Assembly: GCA_038317345.1 (NCBI GenBank)
Contig: JBBQBH010000024.1
Span: forward strand, 1 to 40,420
DNA from: Mayfieldus sp038317345
GTDB lineage: Bacteria > Actinomycetota > Thermoleophilia > Solirubrobacterales > 70-9
Reading direction: 5' to 3'
Length of the DNA stretch: 40,420 nucleotides
Positions 22,587 through 30,750 of this stretch are shown piece after piece. Under the pieces are notes generated by a model. The model was not told where the DNA came from. It was given only the letters and a program-made list of their open reading frames with translations, and ran no database searches. A program made the position numbers and the translations under genes. The number at the start of each line of letters is the position of its first letter. Positions within the stretch are counted from its first letter, which is position 1.

Positions 22587-23741
22587 TCAGCAAACGCCGT
22601 CGCGCTTGTTTTTCGCCTTGTTGAGCTTTTTGCTGGCCTTCTTCAGCCGCTTGGCCGCCTTGCGTGAGGAGTGATGCCTGGCCAGCTTCCTCGCCTTCTT
22701 GACCTGCTTGGCGTCCTTCTCGGCGACTAGTCGTGCGGGCGGGCATTCGGCCGACCCCCCGGCCTTGTTGTAGAGCGCCTTGATCGCGTCGCCGAAGTAC
22801 GGACCGGCGATCTGGCCGCAGGTCGTGGGGTCGAACTCGCAGGAGCCGTGACTGACCACCGACGCGACGGCGCCGGCGGGCGTCACCCACCCCCCGCCGC
22901 TGGATCCCTCCTGCATGTCGCAAGGGTAGGCGACGGTCGAGAACGGGTGACCCGTGTACTGGAGGCTGAAGAACGAAGCGTCACAGGCGACCAGCCGCTC
23001 GCCGTTGTAAGGGGGGTTCGGGAGCCCGGGGTATCCGAAGATCTGGTAGCTGGACTTCGGGGGCTTGTTGAAGACGATCCCTCGCGCGCCCAGCTGGTCC
23101 TCCAGCGGCGTGCCGAGTTGGGCGATCCCCACGTCGTAGGAGAGATCGCCGCCCTTGGTCCACTCGTCCGTGGAGAGCAGGCTCGTAGCGGGGTAGGCGC
23201 CGAGCGGTGCGGCGCCGTCGCGATATCCGGGAATGAAGATCAGATTGACCGACCACTGCTGCACGTCTGGATCGTCAACGCAGTGTCCCGCCGTCACGAC
23301 GACGTTGCGCAGCAGCGAGGCGACCAGCGTCCCCGAGCAGGCGAAGTCCCCCTGGGTCGGGACGGTGAAGAAGATCTTTCCGTGCACCCGCTGCGGGAAG
23401 CTCGTCTCCGAACCTGGCTCGTAGTCGTAGGTCGAAATGCCGTAGGTCGGGTGTATCTCGACCGCTTGCCCGGTGGCCTGCGAATTCGCCGACGTCGATG
23501 CAACGGCCGCCGCCGTGCCGGCGACCTCGGGGGAGTCGACCGGTTCGGCCGACTGCATCCGCTGCGGGGTCCAGTAGGCACGGACCTGCGCGGGGCTCTG
23601 GGAGACCTGATGGGAAACCGGGGCGCTCGTCGCGGCCTGAGCCGCCGGCGTCGCCGAGCAGACCAGCGCCGCCGCTGCGACAAGCGAGGCCACACACCAG
23701 CGGGCGAGATGAGGACGGACGAGAAGCTGCATACCGGGCAC
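22587..23741 (-). CDS. Secreted trypsin-like (V8/glutamyl-endopeptidase type) serine protease
   Basis: About 384 residues (381 from ATG 23732). There is a signal peptide with a basic head, a hydrophobic core ASLVAAAALVCSA and an AQA cleavage region. A propeptide-like stretch of about 60 residues follows. The chymotrypsin-fold catalytic triad is visible: His in VVVTAGHCVDD, Asp in LSYDVGIAQL, and Ser in MQEGSSGGGWV. Several Cys pairs suggest disulfides. The last 50 residues are a Lys/Arg-rich tail (KKARKLARHHSSRKAAKRLK) that could bind cell wall, DNA or acidic polymers. It sits between hisC and the aroF leader, interrupting an otherwise aromatic-biosynthesis block. Confidence 0.8.
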   Translation of the reverse strand: MPGMQLLVRPHLARWCVASLVAAAALVCSATPAAQAATSAPVSHQVSQSPAQVRAYWTPQRMQSAEPVDSPEVAGTAAAVASTSANSQATGQAVEIHPTYGISTYDYEPGSETSFPQRVHGKIFFTVPTQGDFACSGTLVASLLRNVVVTAGHCVDDPDVQQWSVNLIFIPGYRDGAAPLGAYPATSLLSTDEWTKGGDLSYDVGIAQLGTPLEDQLGARGIVFNKPPKSSYQIFGYPGLPNPPYNGERLVACDASFFSLQYTGHPFSTVAYPCDMQEGSSGGGWVTPAGAVASVVSHGSCEFDPTTCGQIAGPYFGDAIKALYNKAGGSAECPPARLVAEKDAKQVKKARKLARHHSSRKAAKRLKKASKKLNKAKNKRDGVC

Positions 23742-23798
23742 GCATCGGCATTTCGCGCCGGTATCTGAAACAGGCTCAGCCCAGCTTCGGCGGGCGAG

Positions 23799-24890
23799 TC
23801 AGAGCGTTTCGCCGAGCGCGCCCAGGAAGCGCTCGTTCTCTGGACGGGTTGCGTAGGTGACCCGGATGTGACCGGGGCCGCCGAGCGGCTCGCCGGGCCG
23901 CACGAGGATGCCTCGCTCGGCCAAAGCCTCGACCAATGCGGCCTCGTCGCGCTCGCCGAGCGCCACCCAGGAGAAATTGGTCTGGCTGTTGGGGGTCTCC
24001 AGCCCCAGCCCCCGCAGACCCTCCTCGACGAAGCTCCGTTCGACGATCGTGCGCTCTACCCGCTCGGTGACGTCGTCCTGGTGCAGGACCGCTTCAGCGG
24101 CGGCCGCCTGCGCGATCGAGTTAACGCTGAACGGCTGACGAACGGCATCCACGGCGGCCCGGAAGGCGGGCGAGCAGAGTGCGTAGCCGACCCGAAGCCC
24201 GGCGAGGCCGTGGCACTTGCTGAAGGTGCGCAGTAGGACCAGGTTCGGGAATCGATCCAGCAGGTCGACGGTTGCGTCGGGGTCGTCGCGGACCTGGAAC
24301 TCGATGTAGGCCTCGTCGAGCACCAGCGTGACGTGCTCGGGAACCCGCTCGCAGAAGTCGGCTACATGGGAGGCGCCGAGGTGGGTGCCGGTCGGGTTGT
24401 TCGGGTTGCAGACCAGCAAAAGCTGAGTGGCGGCGGTGACCTCGGCGAGCATCGCGTCGAGGTCGTGGACCTCGCGATCGGCGAGCGGCACGCGGATCTC
24501 GCGGGCGCCGGAAAGCGCGGCAAGGTGCGGATAGATCGAAAACGACGGCCAGGCGAAGAGGATCTCGTCCTGTGGCTCGCAGAGGGCTTCGGCGGCGGCG
24601 AGCAGCAACTCGCAGGAGCCGTTGCCCACGGCAACCCGAGCCGGCTCGGTCTCGTGCCGTTCGGCGATCCGCTCTCGCAGCAGCGTCGCGTCAGGGTCGG
24701 GGTAGCGGTTGGCGGCCGCGGCGGCGCGGGCGATCGCCTCCACCACTTCGGGATGGGGCGGGTAGGGCGACTCGTTGGAGGCGAGCTGAGCGATTCCCTC
24801 ACCGGCCATTGCCTCCGGGGCGATGCCGGTCGGCACACCGGCCTGATAGCTCGGCATGCGGGCGAGCTTGTCCGCAAAGGTGACGGCCAT
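23799..24890 (-). CDS. hisC: Histidinol-phosphate / aromatic amino acid aminotransferase
   Basis: 363 residues from ATG 24890, a fold-type I PLP enzyme. Motifs are LASNESPYPPHPEV near the N-terminus, GNGSCELLL, CNPNNPTGTHLG, VLDEAYIEF, the Schiff-base lysine in RTFSKCHGLAGLRVGY, and late PGGPGHIRVT-type sequence. By sequence it is HisC-like. By position, next to chorismate mutase, DAHP synthase and prephenate dehydrogenase, it is more likely used to transaminate aromatic keto acids, or both. A Cys stands after the catalytic Lys-containing FSK. It begins 15 nt after the aroH stop. Confidence 0.9.
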   Translation of the reverse strand: MAVTFADKLARMPSYQAGVPTGIAPEAMAGEGIAQLASNESPYPPHPEVVEAIARAAAAANRYPDPDATLLRERIAERHETEPARVAVGNGSCELLLAAAEALCEPQDEILFAWPSFSIYPHLAALSGAREIRVPLADREVHDLDAMLAEVTAATQLLLVCNPNNPTGTHLGASHVADFCERVPEHVTLVLDEAYIEFQVRDDPDATVDLLDRFPNLVLLRTFSKCHGLAGLRVGYALCSPAFRAAVDAVRQPFSVNSIAQAAAAEAVLHQDDVTERVERTIVERSFVEEGLRGLGLETPNSQTNFSWVALGERDEAALVEALAERGILVRPGEPLGGPGHIRVTYATRPENERFLGALGETL

Positions 24891-24904
24891 GACGCTGATT
24901 TTGC

Positions 24905-25282
24905 CTACTGGGCCGCTTCGAGGTCCGTGCGCAGGTTCTGCGCCTCGCCCAGATAAGTATGCGCGGGGCGGTGATCCGCCGGCGCGTAGTAGTGGACCAT
25001 CACCCTGATCACCCGAGGCATCGCTCCCGGAACGTTGATCTCGCGGACACAGAGCAACGGCACCGAGTCGAGGCCCAGCTCGCGTGCCGCAACCGCCGGA
25101 AACACTGCGTCGAGGTCGTCGGTGCAGGTGAACAGGCAGCTCACCATTCGCTCGGGTTCCAGCCCATTGCGCGAGATCAGCTCGCCGAGCAGCTCCGCAG
25201 TTGCGGAGCGGATCGCCCCGGATTCGTTTGCCTCGACCTGGATCGCGCCACGCAGCGCAAAGAGTCTGTCTTCCGTACTCAC
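24905..25282 (-). CDS. aroH: Chorismate mutase, AroH (Bacillus) type
   Basis: 125 residues from GTG 25282, which overlaps the rluB stop (GTGA). It is a trimeric alpha/beta-barrel chorismate mutase giving prephenate. Recognisable parts are the N-terminal LFALRGAIQVEANE, the FTCTDDLDAVFPA loop, and the active-site strand VPLLCVREINVPGAMPRVIR with its catalytic arginine, then VHYYAP. It supplies prephenate to the tyrA product downstream. Confidence 0.93.
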   Translation of the reverse strand: MSTEDRLFALRGAIQVEANESGAIRSATAELLGELISRNGLEPERMVSCLFTCTDDLDAVFPAVAARELGLDSVPLLCVREINVPGAMPRVIRVMVHYYAPADHRPAHTYLGEAQNLRTDLEAAQ

Positions 25283-25974
25283 GGCCGCGCATCTTCCCAA
25301 AGCCGACGCAGCTCGTCGTCGGTGAGGCGGCGAGCCTCGCCGCGGCGCAGCTCGCCCAGCTCCAGGGAACCCAGTCGCACGCGCTCCAACCTCACCACCT
25401 CGTTGCCGACAGCCTCCGCCATCCGGCGAACCTGGCGATTGCGCCCTTCGTGGATCGAGATCTCGATCTCGCGCTCGGCGGTGCGGCGCGCCCGCGCCGG
25501 CGCGGTTGGCCCGTCGTCGAGCTCCACCCCACGGCGCAGCTGCTCCAGATCGCGGTCGGCGGGTGGACGGAGAAGCTCGACTCGATAGGTCTTTTGCACC
25601 TCGTAGCGCGGGTGGGTCAGCCGGTTGGCCAGCTCGCCGTCGTTGGTGAGCAGGATCAGCCCGGTCGAGTCGGCGTCGAGCCGGCCGACCGGGTAGAGAC
25701 GGGCCGGCGAGTCGACCAAGTCGGTGACCGCGCGGCGACTGCCAGGCTCGCGCGCCGTGGAGACGACTCCGCTGGGCTTGTTCAAGATCCAGGTCTCCGT
25801 CTGCTCGGCGGAGACCGCCCGTCCGTCCACGCGAACGTCGGATTGCTCGCCAACGTCGCGGGCCGGATCGGTGACCGGCTCTCCGTCGACGGTCACCCGC
25901 CCATCGGCAACTACCTGCTCGGCAGCCCGGCGCGAGGCGACGCCGGCCCGGGCCAGGAACTTCGCGAGCCGCAC
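25279..25974 (-). CDS. rluB: RluB/RsuA-family rRNA pseudouridine synthase
   Basis: 231 residues. An N-terminal S4 RNA-binding domain (MRLAKFLARAGVASRRAAEQ) precedes the catalytic domain. The catalytic Asp lies in PVGRLDADSTGLILLTNDG, and GRNRQVRRMAEAVGNEV follows. It probably isomerises a uridine of 23S rRNA. It uses a GTG start at 25974, 16 bp after scpB, in the common scpA-scpB-rluB order. Confidence 0.93.
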   Translation of the reverse strand: MRLAKFLARAGVASRRAAEQVVADGRVTVDGEPVTDPARDVGEQSDVRVDGRAVSAEQTETWILNKPSGVVSTAREPGSRRAVTDLVDSPARLYPVGRLDADSTGLILLTNDGELANRLTHPRYEVQKTYRVELLRPPADRDLEQLRRGVELDDGPTAPARARRTAEREIEISIHEGRNRQVRRMAEAVGNEVVRLERVRLGSLELGELRRGEARRLTDDELRRLWEDARP

Positions 25975-25990
25975 TTCGCTAGCGGACCAC

Positions 25991-26581
25991 TTACTCGACC
26001 CGCTGCTCGCCGGCCCGCAGCAGGCGGTCGCGCAGCTCGCGCTCGTCCTCCGGAGTCGGATCGAAGCGCGAAGGGTCGGGCAGGCGATCGAGGCCCGGGA
26101 GGCCGAACAGCTTTTCGAACAGCGCCGTGGTCTTGTAGATCGTGGCGCCGAAGCGCGAGCGCCCCGACTCCTCGATCAGGCCACGCTCGCTGAGCGTCTG
26201 CACCGCCGACTCCGAGGAGACGCCGCGGATGCGGGCGATCTCGGGGCGCGACACGGGCTGTAGGTAGGCGACGATCGCGAGCGTCTCGGCCTGCGCCTGG
26301 GTGAGCGGCGGGGTGCGGGGCTTCGAAAGCAGCCGCCGCGCCGCCCCCTCGGCCTCCGGAGAAGAGGCGAGAGTGAAGCCGCCGGCCACCTCCCGCAACA
26401 CGACCCCGCCCGCGCCCTCGGCGAGGCGGCCGCGAAGCTGGTCGATCGCACGCTCGACCTCGGCCTCGGTGGCATCGGTCGCCTCGACAAGGTCGGTGAC
26501 CCCGACGGACTCGGGCGAGAGAAACAGCAGCGCCTCGACGGTTCGGGCGAGGGGCGAAATAGTTGTCGTGCTCTCGGTCAT
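25991..26581 (-). CDS. scpB: Segregation and condensation protein B
   Basis: 196 residues with two winged-helix domains; it pairs with ScpA and SMC in the bacterial condensin. Conserved stretches are VEALLFLSPESV, GGFTLASSPE, and LTQAQAETLAIVAYLQPVSRPEIARIRGV, then FGATIYKTTALFEKLFGLPGL. It follows scpA by 8 bp. Confidence 0.94.
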   Translation of the reverse strand: MTESTTTISPLARTVEALLFLSPESVGVTDLVEATDATEAEVERAIDQLRGRLAEGAGGVVLREVAGGFTLASSPEAEGAARRLLSKPRTPPLTQAQAETLAIVAYLQPVSRPEIARIRGVSSESAVQTLSERGLIEESGRSRFGATIYKTTALFEKLFGLPGLDRLPDPSRFDPTPEDERELRDRLLRAGEQRVE

Positions 26582-26589
26582 CGCTCTGC

Positions 26590-27318
26590 TCAGCCTCCCA
26601 CTTGGACGTTCTTGATCTGGATCGGGCCAAACGCCTCGCGCTGCTCCCAGGTCGCCTCGCCCTTGCGGTGCAGCTCCAACAGGGCGAACAGCGTGACCGC
26701 CTGGGTAAGCCGGTCCTCGGTCCCGAATGCGTCCTCGAAGTCGAAGCTGCCGCGGTTGGAGAGAAGTTCGCGCAGCACCCCCAGCCGTCGATCCAGCGAC
26801 ACCGTGGGACGGATGTGGCTGGTGTCCGGGTCGGTTGGAACGACGAGCAGGTCGCCGATCGCCGACGCCAGCAGCTCGGGGTCGTAGGTCGCCTTGGCCG
26901 CGTCGAGCGAGACGCGGCGCAGGTCGGCCGGCAGCGGCGCCGATCGGTACAGATAGCCGCGCTCGTTGTCGAATCGCTCGCTCAGCATTGCCGCCGCGTC
27001 GCGGTAGCGGCGGTACTCGAGCATCCGCGCGACAAGCTCCTCGACCGCCTCCTCGGGTCCGACCTCACCAAGCTCCTCCGCCCCCGGCAACAGCAGGCGG
27101 GACTTCAGCTCCAGCAATGACGCGATCAGGACCAGGAACTCGGTCGCAACCTCGAGGTCGAGCTCGTCCTCACGCTCGAGGTGCTCGATGTAGGCGAGCA
27201 CGATGTCGGAGAGATCGACCTCGAGCAGGCTGATCTCCTCGCGCAGCACGACCGCCAGAAGGAGGTCGAAGGGGCCCGCGAAAACGTCAAGCTCGAGGTC
27301 GAGCGAGGCGACCGCCAT
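26590..27318 (-). CDS. scpA: Segregation and condensation protein A (kleisin)
   Basis: 242 residues. It bridges SMC heads in condensin. The N-terminal kleisin region carries FAGPFDLLLAVVLREEISLLEVDLS, and ATEFLVLIASLLELKSRLLLP follows. The C-terminal winged helix ends around AVTLFALLELHRKGE. ATG 27318 has no strong upstream SD. It is first in scpA-scpB-rluB-aroH-hisC. Confidence 0.94.
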   Translation of the reverse strand: MAVASLDLELDVFAGPFDLLLAVVLREEISLLEVDLSDIVLAYIEHLEREDELDLEVATEFLVLIASLLELKSRLLLPGAEELGEVGPEEAVEELVARMLEYRRYRDAAAMLSERFDNERGYLYRSAPLPADLRRVSLDAAKATYDPELLASAIGDLLVVPTDPDTSHIRPTVSLDRRLGVLRELLSNRGSFDFEDAFGTEDRLTQAVTLFALLELHRKGEATWEQREAFGPIQIKNVQVGG

Positions 27319-27341
27319 CGCCGCGAAGGGTAGGCGACGCC

Positions 27342-27360
27342 CCGGCCGCTACGCGGCCGG
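27342..27360 (-). terminator. Candidate terminator hairpin after the RTX-like gene
   Basis: CCGGCCGC-TAC-GCGGCCGG forms a perfect 8-bp stem 3 bp downstream of the RTX-like stop codon and before scpA. There is no U run. Confidence 0.4.
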
Positions 27361-27363
27361 CGG

Positions 27364-28656
27364 CTACTGCTTCTGCTTGTCCTTGCCGGGCCCGCCGGCC
27401 AGCTTGTCGAGGCCGCCGCCGCCGCCGATCAGCTTGTCCTTGCCGGGACCGCCGAACAGCTGGTCCTTGCCGGGACCGCCGGAGATCTTGTCCTTGCCCT
27501 TGCCGCCGCAAAGCAGGTCGTTGCCCTTCAGGCCGACGATCTTGTCCTTGCCGCCGAGGCCGTTGATCACGTCGCGCTTCTTGGTGCCGCGGATCGTGTC
27601 GGCGTGCTTTGTGCCGACGTCGGTGAGCTTCTTGTGATCGCAGCGGCCCTTCAAGAGACGCTTCTTGAAGCCACAGCCGATCACCTTCGCATTGCTCTGC
27701 TGGGTCACGTGCTGGCCGCCGAAGGAGTCGAATACCGCGTTGTATTGACTCGGTCCGCTGCAGACCTTGTCGGTGGCGACGATCAGCCCGCCCGGGCCGC
27801 CTCCGAAGGTCAACCTGAAGCTGCTCAGCGGCACGTCAGGGAGCCCAGGAGGAATGTCCCCGAAAACATTGTCGAGGCGCAGGTCTGCAGTCGGGGTGGC
27901 GTTGCCAATTATGCGGGCCGGCAGCGGCCCTTTCAGGTCGAGGCCTACCCTCGGCAGTAGCCTGGCGTTCTTGATCAGGTAGACGGGGCCCTGCAGCGGC
28001 TGCGATAGCAGCGGTGTCCTGGCGACCGCAGTGCCGACCTGGGTGTTGGCGGGACAGCTCTGCGGCACAGCCGGGTCCAGGGGAAAGAGGGATGGGTCGC
28101 ATTGGTTGTTCAGCGCCGCATTGTTGGCCTGGACCGTGTTGGGGAGAATCGCCTCGACCCGCTTCTGGTTTGCCTCGTTGAGCCCCTGCGTGATCTCGGT
28201 CGTGAGGTCGGGATTGAGGATGTGCGCCTTGTCCTTGCTCATGTCGATCGTGACGCCGAGGTTCGGGTGGAAGGCCTCGTTCTGGCAGCCGGTCGAGTTC
28301 CAGGTCGGGCTCGCCGTCGCGGGGTTGCCATCCCAGGACGTGGCCTTGATCACTGTCGTCTTGGTGCCGCAGGAGGTTGGGTTGGTCATGAACTGCGGCG
28401 CCCCGGGCTGATTGCCAAAGAGGGTCAGGCTCGTGGTGTCGATGTGAATTTGGAGTGTCTGGGGAATCAGCCCCAGCAGGAGCACATCGGCGGTTCTAGG
28501 GATATCGAGGATCGTCGTGGAGAGCCCAAAATCGCTGGAGCGCGCGCTCGCGTGCCCGATCAAAATCACGGGAGAGGCGGAGACGATCTCCGGCGGCAGC
28601 GTGTTGGATTCCAGCCTGATCCCCAACGTCGCCGGGTCGTTTCCCTGCGGGATCAT
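27364..28656 (-). CDS. Secreted RTX-like protein, C-terminal part (frameshifted gene)
   Basis: 430 codons from the first ATG in the frame. It continues the protein whose signal peptide lies at 28718-29047, after two frame changes at about 28720 and 28693-28697. The central part is beta-rich and Pro/Asn-rich (SPTWNSTGCQNEAFHPNLG), with scattered Cys pairs. The last 110 residues are glycine-aspartate nonapeptide repeats of hemolysin type (LGGKDKIVGLKGNDLLCGGKG onwards), which usually bind calcium. Many repeat positions carry Lys, which is unusual. If the frame is restored the protein would be about 560 residues. Confidence 0.7.
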   Translation of the reverse strand: MIPQGNDPATLGIRLESNTLPPEIVSASPVILIGHASARSSDFGLSTTILDIPRTADVLLLGLIPQTLQIHIDTTSLTLFGNQPGAPQFMTNPTSCGTKTTVIKATSWDGNPATASPTWNSTGCQNEAFHPNLGVTIDMSKDKAHILNPDLTTEITQGLNEANQKRVEAILPNTVQANNAALNNQCDPSLFPLDPAVPQSCPANTQVGTAVARTPLLSQPLQGPVYLIKNARLLPRVGLDLKGPLPARIIGNATPTADLRLDNVFGDIPPGLPDVPLSSFRLTFGGGPGGLIVATDKVCSGPSQYNAVFDSFGGQHVTQQSNAKVIGCGFKKRLLKGRCDHKKLTDVGTKHADTIRGTKKRDVINGLGGKDKIVGLKGNDLLCGGKGKDKISGGPGKDQLFGGPGKDKLIGGGGGLDKLAGGPGKDKQKQ

Positions 28657-28717
28657 GTTGTAGACATTGCCGGCGACCGACAGGGGAACATTCCCCCGAG
28701 GCCGGGGAGCGTCGCGG

Positions 28718-29047
28718 TCACGTTCGAGCTCGCGCGCCGATCACCGAGTTCGCGGGGCAAGTTGCCGAAGGCGTGTGGTTCAAGGCCACCGGGGAGCAGA
28801 ACCCCGCCGCCTGGGGATTCCCGACCAGGCCCGGCGGAAGATCGGTGACCAGGTTTCGGATGTCCTCGTCGCCGTTGGTGGCGTAGCTGAGGTTGAAGTT
28901 GTAGTGGCCGCCGGCTTGGGTGTTGGTCGGGGCCGCGACGGTGCTGCCGAGAGAGAAGGAAGCCTGAGCGGAAGCCGCTGGCACCAGCGTTCCGAGTAAC
29001 ACCAACGGCAACGCGATCCAGCGTCTTGCGGCGAACCTAGCGGGCAT
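28718..29047 (-). CDS. Secreted RTX-like protein, N-terminal part (frameshifted gene)
   Basis: 109 codons from ATG 29047, which has AGGAG with a 7-nt spacer. A signal peptide (ARRWIALPLVLLGTLVPAASAQA) is followed by a domain with DLPPGLVGNPQAAGFCSP and SATCPANSVIG. The frame then closes at a TGA. Reading on in the other frames restores a sensible continuation (NVTATLPGLG, then NVPLSVAGNVYNMIPQ) that joins the downstream ORF. This is therefore the front end of the same gene, broken by two small indels or by assembly errors. Confidence 0.7.
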   Translation of the reverse strand: MPARFAARRWIALPLVLLGTLVPAASAQASFSLGSTVAAPTNTQAGGHYNFNLSYATNGDEDIRNLVTDLPPGLVGNPQAAGFCSPVALNHTPSATCPANSVIGARART

Positions 29048-29083
29048 CCAGCCTCTCCTGCCTCTCATCAGACCAAGTAGTGC

Positions 29084-29112
29084 ATTAACACCGCCCGCCA
29101 TCCGGTCGACAA
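29084..29112 (-). promoter_or_regulatory. Candidate promoter of the RTX-like gene
   Basis: Minus-strand TTGTCG (29112-29107) and GTTAAT (29089-29084) are separated by 17 bp. They lie about 37 bp upstream of ATG 29047 and its strong SD. Confidence 0.45.
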
Positions 29113-29118
29113 CCGCTC

Positions 29119-29157
29119 AAAAAATTACCATTGCCGAGCCCAAGGAAACTGGGGCTC
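29119..29157 (-). terminator. Candidate trpS terminator
   Basis: GAGCCC/GGGCTC arms (29136-29141, 29152-29157) close over AG/CT and a GAAA tetraloop. On the minus strand the hairpin is followed, after 11 nt, by a run of six T (29124-29119). It lies 84 bp after the trpS stop. Confidence 0.55.
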
Positions 29158-29241
29158 AGGCGTTATTCAGTTTTATCACGACGGCGACGCGGGCGCGCCA
29201 ATTCGCCCGCTCGGACTCGTACAGCCGCTGAGATCCTGCCC

Positions 29242-30252
29242 TTAGCCGGGAGGCGAGCCGACGCCCATCCGCTCGCGGACCTCGGCGAGCGTGGCAGAGG
29301 AAATCAAACGGGCCTTCTCGGCCCCCGCGGCCAGCGTCTGCTCGAGCGCCATAGTGTCGGGACGCAGCTCGGCGTATCGCTCGCGTACCGGCGCCAGCAG
29401 CTCGACCACCGACTCCGCCGCCGCGGTCTTGAAGTCGCCGTATCCGGAACCCTCCAACTCGCTCTCGACCTCCTCCGGAGAGACCCCCCGGGCCACTGCG
29501 GTGATCTCGATCAGATTCGTGATTCCCGCCTTCTCGTCGGAGCGCACAACCTCGCTGCCGGAGTCGGTGACGGCGCTGCCGAACTTGCGGCGAATCGCAT
29601 CCGGCTCGTCGAGGATGTAGATGGCGCCCTGCTCGCTGCTTGCCGTCGTCGACATCCGGCTCGTCGGATCCTGAAGGTCCATGATCCGCGCCCCGATCTC
29701 GGGAATCCGATGCTCGGGGACGACCAGGGTCTCTCCGAAGCGCTCGTTGAAGCGCCGCGCGACCTCGCGCATCAGCTCGATGTGCTGGCGCTGATCGTCT
29801 CCGACCGGCACCTCGTTGGCCCGGTAGGCGAGCACGTCGGCGGCCTGCAGGACCGGGTAGTTGAACAGCCCCGCCGAGATGAAGGCCCCGGTGCGAGCCT
29901 CGAGCTGCGCTCGCTTCTCCATCCACTGCGGCATCCGGTTGAGGTCACCCCAAGCGGTGACCGAACCCAGCAGCCAGGTCAGCTCGGTGTGCTCGTGGAC
30001 GTCGGACTGGCGAAAGAGGATGCAGCGCTCGGGGTCCAGTCCGGCGGCCAGCAGGATCGCCGTGGTGTCGTAGAGGTACTCGCGCAGGTCGGCCGGGTCG
30101 TAGGGAACGGTGATCGCGTGCAGGTCGACGATGCAATAGATCGCCTCGCCGCGGTCCTGGCCCTCGACGTATTGGCGGATCGCTCCGATGTAGTTGCCGA
30201 GGTGCTTGCGCCCGGTCGGCTGGATGCCGCTGAATATCCGCACGTCGGCCAC
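29242..30252 (-). CDS. trpS: Tryptophanyl-tRNA synthetase
   Basis: 336 residues, a class Ic synthetase charging tRNA-Trp. The HIGH-equivalent is PTGRKHLGNYIGA, then YCIVDLHAITV, FNYPVLQAADVLAY, and PVGDDQRQHIEL, all standard. The KMSKS loop reads SRMSTT (199-203), followed by EQGAIYILDEP, so the second lysine is replaced. It starts at GTG 30252. That codon lies in one arm of a perfect 12-bp inverted repeat (30247-30298), and a -10-like TATAGT is 11 bp upstream. Confidence 0.95.
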   Translation of the reverse strand: MADVRIFSGIQPTGRKHLGNYIGAIRQYVEGQDRGEAIYCIVDLHAITVPYDPADLREYLYDTTAILLAAGLDPERCILFRQSDVHEHTELTWLLGSVTAWGDLNRMPQWMEKRAQLEARTGAFISAGLFNYPVLQAADVLAYRANEVPVGDDQRQHIELMREVARRFNERFGETLVVPEHRIPEIGARIMDLQDPTSRMSTTASSEQGAIYILDEPDAIRRKFGSAVTDSGSEVVRSDEKAGITNLIEITAVARGVSPEEVESELEGSGYGDFKTAAAESVVELLAPVRERYAELRPDTMALEQTLAAGAEKARLISSATLAEVRERMGVGSPPG

Positions 30253-30298
30253 GCCGGGCGCGGACTATAGAGCCGAGTCCATCGACCCCGGCGTGGCC
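30247..30298 (-). promoter_or_regulatory. 12-bp inverted repeat spanning the trpS promoter and start codon
   Basis: GGCCACGCCGGG (30247-30258) and CCCGGCGTGGCC (30287-30298) are exact reverse complements. Between them GGACT/AGTCC form an inner 5-bp stem, and minus-strand TATAGT (30269-30264) resembles a -10 box. A transcript starting upstream would bury GTG 30252-30250 in a long hairpin. One starting from TATAGT would escape it. Confidence 0.55.
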
Positions 30299-30335
30299 CC
30301 GGCGGGGCAGGGGACAGCTCCCCGGGCACCGGCTC

Positions 30336-30749
30336 GCCCAAATCCGAGTCAGTCGCGCGCCCGCACTCGCCGGCTTGGACGGCACGCGGGGCCGCCCCGG
30401 GCTTGCGACGGCGCTTCGGGTCCTGGATGCCGACCGCCGAGATCAGCCCACCGACGATCATCAGCCCTCCGCCGACCCCCATGCCGAGGTGAAAGCCGGC
30501 CACCGACGCGTCCTCCACCGCCGGCTCGATCCGCTGCTGCTGCAGCTTCGGGACCCCGTGCGGCACGTCGGTCCCGGCCAGCCCCGCGGCGCGAGCGGCG
30601 TTGATCTCGCGCTGGGCCGGCGGGCTGAAATGCGTGCCGCCGAGCTCGTTGTCGAGCACGGTGCCGAAGCGCCCCGCGACCACCGCCCCGATCACCGCGA
30701 TCGCGAGCAGGCCGGCCATCCGCGAGACCGCGTTGTTGATCCCGGACAA
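30336..30749 (-). pseudogene. C-terminal remnant of a DHA2-type MFS transporter
   Basis: The frame from about 30749 downwards encodes SGINNAVSRMAGLLAIAVIG, a long extracytoplasmic loop (DNELGGTHFSPPAQREI), and a last membrane span (GMGVGGGLMIVGGLISAVGI) ending in a basic tail. This is the end of an EmrB/QacA-like 14-span drug exporter; everything N-terminal is missing. The frame does not close before trpS and runs on in a different frame through it. Upstream of 30749 the similarity stops abruptly, where an opposite-strand RTX fragment begins. Confidence 0.6.
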
Positions 30750-30750
30750 C

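Noticed and set aside
22537..22600. Frameshifted C-terminal extension of the protease ending LLDYTALTC
   Set aside because: An alternative frame is open past the protease stop, but the protease already ends plausibly with a basic tail and DGVC, and there is no homology evidence for the extension.
30253..30340. T-box leader before trpS
   Set aside because: No T-box sequence or specifier-loop architecture is visible; the structure is a simple long hairpin.
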